Below, piece by piece: positions 43,006-51,960 of a DNA stretch of 64,000 bases; the first letter of the stretch is position 1, and every line of letters begins with the position of its first letter. Below the pieces are notes generated by a model, which did not search any database, was not told the origin of the DNA, and saw nothing but the letters and a program-made list of their open reading frames with translations. Source of the DNA: Diphasiastrum complanatum (lineage: Eukaryota; Streptophyta; Lycopodiopsida; Lycopodiales; Lycopodiaceae). Both the position numbers and the translations under genes were made by a program. The DNA is taken from positions 6,134,852-6,198,851 of the forward strand of contig CM055103.1 of NCBI GenBank assembly GCA_029204225.1, given 5' to 3'.

Positions 43006-43044
43006 GGTGGAAGGGCTATACTACGAAAGATCTTCGACCCCACA
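43006..43044 (+). repeat. Gyp-3 3' LTR remnant (last 39 bases only)
   Basis: GGTGGAAGGGCTATACTAC to ACCCCACA matches 31122-31160 with one difference, and is followed by the target copy CAAAT. The rest of the 3' LTR and its polypurine tract are deleted. Confidence 0.9.
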
Positions 43045-44403
43045 CAAATACAATCATGATGGCACCGTCAACAAGTTCAAGGGAAGATTATGTGCTAAAG
43101 GATTTGCTCAAATCCATGGCCTTGACTATGAGGAGACCTTTACACCTGTTTCAAAGATGGTGACAATAAGAATTCTTATCTCTCTTGCTTGTTTTTTCAA
43201 ATGGAAGGTATTCCAATTAGATGTATCCAATGCTTTTTTAAATGGTTATCTTGAGGAGGAGATATTAATGGAACAACCTCAAGGATTCATCAAGGATGAG
43301 TCCAAAGTGTGCTTGCTCTTCAGAAGTCTTTATGGACTAAAGCAAGCACCAAGATCATGGTATTCAAGACTCAACTCTTTTCTTATCTCACTAGAATTTG
43401 TTCTTAGTGACTATGATCCTTCCATATAAGTTTTTTGATATTAATGTGGTCATTCTTTTGATCTATGTTGATGACATTATTCTTTGTGGAAGTTGCATCA
43501 AGCTAGTTGAAGAAACTAAGCTAGCACTTGGAAGTGAGTTTAAAATGCAATATCTAGGAGAGATTCATTACATATTAGGCCTAGAGATTGACTTTCATAA
43601 AGATTATGTTTTTATATGTCAATCTAGATATGTGTTGAAAAAATTTCATATGAAAAATTCTAAGAGCATAGATACTCCAATGGAGCAAATTGTGAAAGAC
43701 CCTAATAAAGGTAATGAAAGATCCTTCGAGGACATCACACTTTTTAGGAGTCTTATAGGCTCCTTAATTTGGCTTACCATCACTAAGCCTGACTTCAGCT
43801 TTTGTGTGCACAAGTTGAGCCAATTTTTGCAAGATCCAAAGATCCATCATTGGAAGATGGCCAAGATGATTCTAAGGTATATATATTCATCTTATAATAA
43901 GTGAAGATCTATCCATTATTGGCTACTCAGATTTGGACAAGTGATAAGTTGGATCGAAAGGGGCCATAAGTGCATACACCATATTTCTTGGAGGCAATCT
44001 AATATCTTGGCTTTCCAAAAAGCGAGATACTATATCTCTTTCTTCATGTGAGGCCGAGTACAAAGCACTCACCACAACTACCAAAGAGGTGCTTTGGATC
44101 CAGAGATTGTTATTGGAGCTAAAGTGCATTAAGGAGGATGATCTACCAATGATCAAATGTGACAAGAGTCTCGGCCCAAGCTCTTGCCAATAATCCCATA
44201 TTTCATGCAAAGGAGCAAGCACATAGAAGTGGCACACCACTTTGTGAGGGAAAAGCTTATTGGAGGAGAACTCTATTTGGAGCATGTCAACACATCCTCT
44301 TGTATTGCCGATCTACTCATCAAGCCTTTGAGCAAGAGTTCCTTCATCAAGCATAGATCTAATCTTGGAGTAATATCAAGATCAATGCTTAATCTTCAAT
44401 AGA
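43045..44403 (+). pseudogene. Cop-4 right part: copia reverse transcriptase and RNase H
   Basis: Continues the frame broken at 30345: [58 protein letters not shown], a shift near 43425, then the intact catalytic box LIYVDDIILCG, EFKMQYLGEIHYILGLEID, LFRSLIGSLIWLTITKPD and HHWKMAKMILRYI. Stops and a shift affect RNase H at 43904-44160 before the tail SKHIEVAHHFVREKLIGGEL and ADLLIKPLSKSSF, ending at 44400-44402. Joined logically to 29670-30345, it shows that Cop-4 was already present when Gyp-3 arrived. Confidence 0.88.
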
Positions 44404-44410
44404 TAACGTT

Positions 44411-45470
44411 TTAGGAGGAGTGTGACAAATGCAAAAAGGTTATCTATGTTGTTGTAGGGGTCTTACATTTTTCTATGTCAAGCATCTTGGTGTAGAACAT
44501 TGATAGGATCAAAATTGGCATAGATGGAAAATTGATCAAATTACATGTCACGCTTCTATTGAGCCAAAGTAGTGTAAGAGGTGAAACTCGAACTAAATAG
44601 ATTGATTACAAGTGTTTTGATTTAGTTTGATATGTGACAAGTCAAAGTTTAAGAGGTCCAATAGAATTTAGAGGTGGAAGCATCAATGGTCCTATAGGAT
44701 TTGAGTTATGCTTGAGAATGATCCAATAGAATCAAGAGGTGGATGCATCATTGGTCCAATAGAATTAAGAGGTTGTAAATATGAGGTCCAATTATTTTTT
44801 TTTGGATTAGCTCATGGATCTACTAGTATCATTGTACTTCTCATTTGGTGCTAAGTAATTTGGAGATCAATCAAGTTTTTGAGTTTAAGTGTTTACTTGC
44901 TTTCTCTCTCTACCCGAGAGCAATTGATTGCATTCTCTCTCTACCTGAAAGTGGGTTTTTTGAAAGGACAACTTCCCACACGTGTGTATGTACTTTGGTT
45001 TTGAGTAAATGCATGTAGTAGTGTGTTTTTGCCTTTGATAGTGAGATAGATCTTGAATCTCAATCTAATCTTGATCATTGTGCATTCACACACCTTAGGA
45101 GATCTAAATCACACTTACTGGACACTCCGCACCTTAGGAGATCTAAATCAAACTTAGTGGACCCTCGCACCTTAGGAGATCTAAATCACACTTAGTGGAC
45201 ACTCCACACCTTAGGAGATCTAAATCACACTTAGTGGACACTCCACACGTGTGAAATTCACAATTTTGGACTAAAAAATGGAATTTTTGGACTAGAAATG
45301 GGCTATAGAATCCATATTTGAATGAAATTAGAACTTGTAGTGCTTGCATGTAATGAATTTATAGGGATTAGGATCAGATTGCACTTATTTGTGGACTTGA
45401 ACCATAGATTATAGTCAAAATTGGTCAAAAAACATGGTTTTTTGATGATTTTTACAAGTTTTGTGGTACA
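44411..45470 (+). repeat. Cop-4 polypurine tract and 3' LTR
   Basis: TTAGGAGGAG (44411-44420) precedes TGTGACAAATGC. The LTR-like stretch runs to the border of Gyp-4 at 45470 and includes a four-copy 39-base array and the palindromic CACACGTGTG word (about 44980 and 45247). The true LTR end was not identified; Gyp-4 may be inserted in it. Confidence 0.6.
45091..45245 (+). repeat. 39-base tandem array in the Cop-4 LTR
   Basis: Four copies starting at 45091, 45130, 45168 and 45207. Unit: CACCTTAGGAGATCTAAATC then ACACTTAGTGGACACTC. Confidence 0.95.
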
Positions 45471-45883
45471 TGCTGGGGGCGAATGTAAATAGAAATAATG
45501 GACCTGGGTCCCTTGTAATTAAAATAAAAATTTTAGGCCCAAAGGCATTTTAAACTTAGAAGTTTATTATTTTAGAGTTGGGTCCAACTTTGGACTCACA
45601 TGAGTCTTGTGATTTCTAATGTACTTTTTGTGGACCCTTGGATTAAGTTGGGTCCAAGATGAATGGTTAGTAATAATATTCAAGGTTAAGAATTTACAAT
45701 TGTCGACTTCAGCTGGTAAAATTTGTACTCTATTTTTCATGCTTAATAGAGAGGAGGAGACTACCATTTTGAGACATCCTCATTTGCTAATCACTGTTGA
45801 TTATGTCATTGTTGTGGATTGCTTATTATTTCCATTTTCCGTGCTTTTCATTTATGCTAGTTTTTTGAGCTAACCTCCATCTC

Positions 45884-45982
<99 letters not shown>

Positions 45983-46231
45983 ATTTCTACTCTCTCTCTC
46001 TCTCTTTCATAAAAATCATGATGAATGTTAGCTTAATGGAGTAGAGTTAGGAGTGAGTAGTGTTAGTGGTGCTAGTGTGCTAGTGTGTAGTGTGTTAGTG
46101 GTGCTAGTGTTAGGGAAAAAGTAGGGAACTATCTAGAAATTGCATCTATTCATAGTTAGGCACTTATCCAGTGTTCTAACCCTTGTTGACAGGCAGGAGA
46201 GCTACTAGGATGCGAGATCTTCAACCCTACA
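45471..46231 (+). repeat. Gyp-4 5' LTR
   Basis: TGCTGGGGGCGAATG to TCAACCCTACA. It matches the Gyp-3 LTR in the blocks TTAGAGTTGGGTCCAACTTT and CTAATGTACTTTTTGTGGA, but the TATA block is replaced and the pyrimidine tract has grown into a long microsatellite. Confidence 0.85.
45887..45982 (+). repeat. (TC)n(AC)n microsatellite in the Gyp-4 LTR
   Basis: About 36 TC units then about 12 AC units. The homologous site in the Gyp-3 LTR (30899-30955) is only an imperfect CT tract. Confidence 0.97.
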
Positions 46232-46251
46232 GTGGCGCCGTTGTCGGCGAT

Positions 46252-47560
46252 AGGTTTATAGCTGCATTTTAATTATTTCTTGCTTTATAGAGTAGTTTTA
46301 GGAGGATTTTGGGGTAGGGAGAGTTAGTTTTTTGCATTTTCTTGTGTTTGGACTATTTCTAGCTAGCAGAGAGGTGTGAGAGGGTAGAGGAGGCTCTGAA
46401 CAGCCTCTAAGGGCTTGACATCCAAACCAAAACCTGAGAAAACCCAAAAAAAAACACACCAATCTGCATTCTGGAGAGAAAAAGAGACAAATTTCTCATT
46501 AGATTGTGTTTTCTCCAAAACCAGTAAGAGATAACCCTCGCATGACTGGTAGCAGCTCTAGAGTACTATCCCAGATCTGCATAGAAGCCTGCGAGAGTTA
46601 GTTCCAAGCATATTGAGAAAATCAGAGAAAAAATCATATAAATTCAAAAAATCCTTGTAAAAAACCAAAGAAAATTCAAATCTTCACAAAAACTCTCGTA
46701 GAGCTCTCTGAAGTTCCATCTTAGTGAGACCAGGACACAAAGAAGCTTGCGAGAGTTAGTTCATTGTTTAAGTGCCTGTGCGAGAGTTCCCAGTGCTAAA
46801 ATTTTCAGTTCCAGTGGTCAAGAACCCTCGCAGAGAATTCTGAAGTTCCATCTCAATGAGACTAGGACACAGAAGAGTCTACGAGAGTTACTTTGATTTC
46901 AGTGAGTAGAAAATTGGGTTTAAGTGCTAAAAAATCACTAAAAAGTGAAGATCCAGCAAATCCTTCTAGAAAGAACTCTCGCATACCACTCCAATTGATC
47001 CATAATGTCAATTTCCATTAGTGATGAAGTCTGTGAGAGTTAGTACTGATTATTGGTGAAGATCAATCCAAATTAGTGGTTTTGAACCCTCGCAAACAGT
47101 AAAATTTTTACTTAATGCAAGAGTTAACCCTCGCTGAGATTTTCAGAGTCAGATCTACCTTAGATGAAGCTCTTGTAATCTTTCCGAGAGTTAGTTCCCA
47201 GTATCAAGGTATCAGAGAGATATCAAGGTTTTTTTTACTGAAAAACAACTAAATAACCCTTGCACTAGAGTCCCTCACAGACTAGATTAGTGAAAAGATC
47301 TACACCAGCAGATCCAGCTATTGCCAAAACCTCAGGTCAACCAGTGCAAGGAGTAAAAAGTTATCAAGGAAAAACCACCATTAGGGGCCTGAATTTCAAC
47401 TTTCGACCAATTAGATTGATCCGATCCTTAAGATCCAGATTGCATCCAATTGTATCAACAAGATCCAATCATTCTGGGCTCTATCATCGAATGAATCTGA
47501 GATCTGGATGATCAGTAGCAAGAAGGACAGTGAATCAAGCATCCCACCTTCCCAGAATTG
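46252..47560 (+). repeat. Gyp-4 leader with GCGAGAGTT motif
   Basis: Non-coding leader homologous to that of Gyp-3. Exact motif copies at 46591, 46749, 46780 (forward) and 46974 (reverse), with many near matches. Confidence 0.85.
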
Positions 47561-48171
47561 TAGCTGCGCAACAAGAGGCAGAACCGGAACCAGCACCAAT
47601 GGATCACCAATGGGTCAACACGTACCTGTCGCTCCCTTACAAGCAATTTGGAGAGCACCTCGGATGGAGATACTAAAATACGACGGATCATCAGATCCCA
47701 TCCGCTTCTTCCAGATCTCCGAGCAAGCTTGTGAAATCTATGGCGATCGGACACCTGCAGAGAAGTTGATGCTATTTCCTATGTCCCTAGTAGTGGTGGC
47801 TCAAGATTGGTTTTTCAATTTGTCAGAGGAAGAAAAATCCACCTGGGAAGCGGTTAAAGCGGATCTCATCATGCGCTTTAAACCAAGGAACTTTCTAGAA
47901 GACCCTTTTCTCCTGCTCAGCAAGGTCAAGATGGGAAAAAGAGAAAGGGTCAAGGACTATATTGAGCAGGTCAAACATCTACGATCCGAGTGCAGTGCAG
48001 CCCTAACTCTCGATCATGTGGTTTCTTGCAGGATTACCACGTAGCATCAGGAGAGAACTGAAATGACGGGAGTAGTATGCTACTCTACAAGAAGCTATGG
48101 AGGATGCCATCAGGGAAGAGGATGAGGGATCAGACGACGAATATCCAACCACCCGTACCCCTACTCCCTCT
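47561..48171 (+). pseudogene. Gyp-4 Gag fragment
   Basis: Gag domain with WRAPRMEILKYDGSSDPIRF, KLMLFPMSLVVVAQDWFFNL, EEEKSTWEAVKADLIMRFKP and LLLSKVKMGKRERVKDYIEQ. The start region has a shift relative to Gyp-3 (near 47600) and the frame is lost after 48015. No zinc knuckles remain; homology ends near 48171. Confidence 0.88.
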
Positions 48172-48663
48172 ATAAAGCCCCAAATATTTGCCCCTAAGAT
48201 GAGGATAGGAGAACACAATAAGAGAGACTATGGAGCAAAACCGCCCAACCAATCCTAGATCAAAACTGGATCTAGCCCCCAAGCCATGCCATGTGAAGCA
48301 AGAGGAGAAGAGAGAAATTGGTAGCCTAAACCCAATATCTCGACGGGAGAATCCCCACCTCATTATATAGAGAATAGAGTCCTGTGCATGAAATCATGCA
48401 ACCCCCATGCAGGTCAACTATAAATAGGTCTCATCTTTTCATGCAATCCTCTTGCCTATATCCGTCACACAGACATGCAATACTCCATATGTCTCAATTA
48501 GAGTGTCTGGGTCCTCTCAAGGTAATTAGTCACAAGCAGACCTTGACATGGAATTAAATCATGGCGTGACCAATAATCTCGAGTACTGGAGGGTCGGCCT
48601 ACCATATTAGGACTATTCCAGGTCCTTAACTGAATATGGCCATAACATTCTTACCTCCTTAAA
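48172..48663 (-). repeat. Gyp-5: LTR-like sequence with polypurine tract (minus strand)
   Basis: On the minus strand AAGGAGGTAAGA (about 48652-48663) is followed by TGTTATGGCCATATTC at 48647. The body contains a TATA-like CTATATAAT at about 48365 and a pyrimidine-rich leader. Its far edge coincides with the break in Gyp-4. Confidence 0.4.
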
Positions 48664-49380
48664 CTGCTCCTATCCTTAGAAGCTCCTCAAAACAAGAAAG
48701 AATTATAGGAACAGTTCCTTTAACTTTCAATGTTAACCGAGAAAATCATTACCTTTAGTCTGACTTTCATATCAAACAAGTACTCAGAGATAAACCTATT
48801 TCCAATCGTTAATCTCTGTTCTAGAGTACCAACTCTAGTTTGAAAAGTACACTAAGAGATATTTTTTTTCCGGGTTACACTCAACACAAGTTAGTAACAT
48901 CATCTTCATGTAAAATACTTACATGAATCACTGGATGAAGTATACCTAACTTAGATATTTTTGACAATTTTTCACATTACGGGATATCAACGCGTGCCTA
49001 GTCCGTGAAAATAGCGAATCGACGCGCCATCCAAATGTTAAATTATCTATCTTCAAGCGGGCAAGTTAAACCGATATCAGAGTGGCCATAGCAGAAAATC
49101 GAATCAACTCGCGCCCTAGCCCTTGTAGATGTTCTGAATGATCAACCTTTTGAATAGGTGCTGAATGAACCTTCTTCGCAAATTTTTTTTGTAATCTTGT
49201 TTGTCCTAAAATAGGTAAAGCATCCGTCATTATTAGCCTCGTGAACATTTTTTATCCCGATGCATGGATTACAGCGACCATTATTGTTATCATTAGTCGG
49301 ACGGGTCCCAACCATTATTGTTATCATTAGTCGGGTGGGTCCCGACTAATGATGATTCAGAAAGGCTAATGATTGACCTT
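48664..49380. other. No supported gene
   Basis: Sequence between Gyp-5 and Cop-5. A 34-base tandem pair (ACCATTATTGTTATCATTAG unit) lies at 49278-49344. No coding content recognised; it may include decayed internal sequence of Gyp-5. Confidence 0.5.
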
Positions 49381-49776
49381 TTATGATATTGCGGCACAGG
49401 TACAATGTTGTATCTTTATGATTGGTGGATATATATAGGCCCCAGGCTTTGACTGATTTAAGTTGTTCCACACTTTTCCCTTTTCCACTCGATTGCTTAC
49501 TTCTAGTGTTCCCCATGCATTCTTAGCAGTTTGAGCAGCACGTATGTGGCTGATCTGAGTATCCTTGATGTTGAGGGTGATCATGGCAAATGGTTTGCCA
49601 TCTCTCAATCTCCACTTGGTGATGTTGGTTGCATCACCTTCTGGTTTGAGCTCTGTGCCATCAACGATGTCCCACAGTTCTTTGGCTAGTAGTATAACCT
49701 TCATCTTGAATTTTCAAAGGTGGTAGTTATCTCCAACGAGTTTGTCAATGAGAGATGAACTAGATGATGGATCCAT
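49381..49776 (-). pseudogene. Cop-5 Gag start
   Basis: Minus-strand copia gag beginning at ATG 49776 (MDPSSSSSLIDKLVGDNYHL), a TGA where the conserved Trp of the NYHLWKFKM motif belongs, then KMKVILLAKELWDIVDGTEL, CKW-like TNITKWRLRDGKPFAMITLN and SHIRAAQTAKNAWGTLEV. Homology ends near 49480, so only the first third of gag remains. It sits 135 bases downstream of a tRNA-Met-type primer site, as expected. Confidence 0.85.
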
Positions 49777-49910
49777 TCTAGTTGAATGAGATCATTGGTA
49801 GAAACAATAATTGTCAGGATACTGTTGGCTGCACGTTTGCTAGAGAGACGTCTTGGTAGAAACAAGACTGATAATCCACAGTAGAAATATAGATTACTGA
49901 AATGCCCGGT

Positions 49911-51006
49911 CTGATACCATGTCGTAAAACGTGGGGATGACCGGCAACAGAAGCTTGAAGCTTTGAGTGTAGGCGTGTAGGATCGGAAACACAATAGTTA
50001 GCAACAGAAATATTCAAGATGAATCATTCATACAAATTTTGCAGTTGAACAATACAATAATGAGATATAAAAATTGCACTATGATTAATATCAATAGTGA
50101 GTACAATCGCTTGAAGTAATAACTTCAGCTTGCTGAGCGTGATAATGCTGGCTACAGAAGAACACTAATTATAATGTTAAAATTAACACTTTTGCTTGAT
50201 TCAGCTAGTAGTATATATTTGCAAGTGTCTTCAATATCTTACAAGATGCTATTTATGCCAGTCTTTGTATATGTACAAAGTAGGTAACCACCCTTGGGAT
50301 ATTTAGCGGTCCAACTGTTTTAGAATTTATGATAAGTTGGCAACGTCAGTCTGCCACCGTTGGAGAAACCCGAAAAACGTGAAGGTGGCTTAAAAAACGA
50401 AGGCATAAAAATGCAAAAAACCCAACAGTGCCCTTAAAATGAAGTTTGGTCGCAGTGTCGCATTTTTCCCAAAGACTAAGAAAATGCAAAAAAATCCAAC
50501 AGTGCACTTAAGATGAAGTTTGGTCGCAGTGTCGCATTTTTTCCAAAGACAGAGATAATGCGAAAAACCCAACAGTGACCTTAAAATGAAGTTTGGTCAT
50601 AGTGTTGCTTTTTCCTTAAGACAGAGAAAATGCACAAAACCCGATAGTGTCCTTAAAATGAAGTTTGGTCACAGTGTCACATTTTTTCCGAAGACAAAAA
50701 ATGCGATTAACCCGACAGTGCCCTTGAAATGAAATTTGGTCACAATGTCGTGTATTTTCTGAAGGTGTCACTTTTTTTCGACAGTGCAAAAAAGGCAAAG
50801 GTGCCTTGAAAATAATTAAGGCACAAAAATCCCTAAGGTGCAAAAAGGCGAAAAAGGTGACAGTGCCTTAAAAAAAATGCTTTTAAGGGGAAACTAAGTT
50901 TTGAGAAATATGTGAAGGTCCGAAAAATATGTTGTCGACCTTCGGTTGTTTTCAGGATGCTCATTACTTGAATGATTTGTTAAGGCTGAGCATAAGAAAT
51001 CTAACA
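49911..51006 (-). repeat. Cop-5 primer site and 5' LTR
   Basis: On the minus strand the LTR probably starts TGTTAGATTTCTTATG (51006) and ends TTTTACGACA at 49920, directly followed by the primer site TGGTATCAG (49919-49911), the initiator tRNA-Met type typical of copia. Length about 1087 bases. The left edge is set by the TG start only. Confidence 0.7.
50408..50760 (-). repeat. Tandem array of 71-74 base units in the Cop-5 LTR
   Basis: Five units on the plus strand keyed by AACAGTGCCCTTAAAATGA with AGTTTGGTCGCAGTGTCGC; key words at 50424, 50498, 50571, 50643 and 50714, so period 74, 73, 72, 71. Confidence 0.92.
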
Positions 51007-51960
51007 TATGGGTCATCAAATCAAAGTTGTTTTGGTGCTACTATAAGAAGTTGTAAGCCATGCCATATATATAGGTAGTTGACAACCAAATTTAGATATG
51101 AAAATTTTATGAAATTTAAGAGTAAATATGTTCTTTTGGCATTGATTCTATAAGTTTATGGAGATATGAAAATATTATGGTTTTCTCCAAAAAAACTACC
51201 TTTAACATGGTTCACTTAGATAAAATAAGGTAGCTATAACGTCGATGCAGGTGTTAAGGAACACAAAGGCTTGATATTAGCAACATGTTCATGATCCACT
51301 TTTAGTGTAAGGATACAATCAAACTCACAATATCAGACATATATGACATGCACGGGAAAAATGAATGCCATGATGCAATTATGGAAATTTATGTATTCTT
51401 TGTGTACAAGTGCAAAATAGTCACATTGCATAAACATGCAATGAAAAACTAGATTTCACAAATACGTTGCACATCAATGGACTCTAAAGAATGGGATTTT
51501 TTTTCATCAAAATAGAATAACGATACAAAAATCATGTCTCTCTCCAAGAGTGAATACCAATGGATTGCAAAGAGTTATACATTTCTCTTCCAAAAAAAAT
51601 TGCTCTCACGAGAACAATCTTCCATGCTCTCCACCTACCCCATGACAACTCAAGAGCGATGCCACTTCACTTTAGTGACAACAATTACATGAAGTTGATA
51701 ATATTATGCACATGCATGGCTCCTTATTTCCCTGCCCTGCTACCTTAATATTGCTTTTCATTTTACCAACTATGCCACACGTGTATATGACATGCATGAA
51801 TATAACTCCTAAACAACATGACAATTTCTATTAATATGAAACATATAAGACTAACCATAATATTGCAATATGTACATGTTTTGAGGCTAATGCCCATGTA
51901 AATATTAGCTTACCACATATGCATCTTTGTTATAAAATTATGATGTTGTGACCATAACTA
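51007..51960 (-). other. Downstream region of the phosphatase gene
   Basis: AT-rich, no ORF with homology. It should contain the 3' UTR of the phosphatase gene; no unambiguous polyadenylation signal was picked. Confidence 0.5.

Larger units (their letters stand above)
30346..43044 (+). mobile_element. Gyp-3: large Ty3/gypsy element with a third gene, nested in Cop-4
   Basis: The borders are exact. The target duplication CAAAT stands at 30341-30345 and 43045-43049, the element starts TGTTGGGGG and ends CCCCACA. Order: 5' LTR 30346-31160, tRNA-Asp-type primer site, 1.4 kb leader, gag with four zinc knuckles, protease, RT-RNase H, integrase (no chromodomain seen), a non-coding stretch with the leader motif again, a TATA box, a third ORF, and only the last 39 bases of the 3' LTR. 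LTR-E is inserted in the third ORF. Without LTR-E the element is about 10.0 kb. The layout resembles the Tat/Athila branch of plant gypsy elements; I place it there tentatively. Confidence 0.92.
45471..48171 (+). mobile_element. Gyp-4: 5' part of a Gyp-3 family element
   Basis: LTR 45471-46231, primer site TGGCGCCGTTGTCGGCGA at 46233, a leader with the same 9-mer motif, and most of the gag domain. It aligns with 30346-33130 of Gyp-3 and stops abruptly near 48171, where unrelated minus-strand LTR sequence begins. Everything 3' of gag is lost. Confidence 0.9.

Noticed and set aside
50408-50760. CRISPR-like look of regularly spaced repeats
   Set aside because: The units are contiguous tandem repeats inside an LTR of a plant element, without unique spacers.
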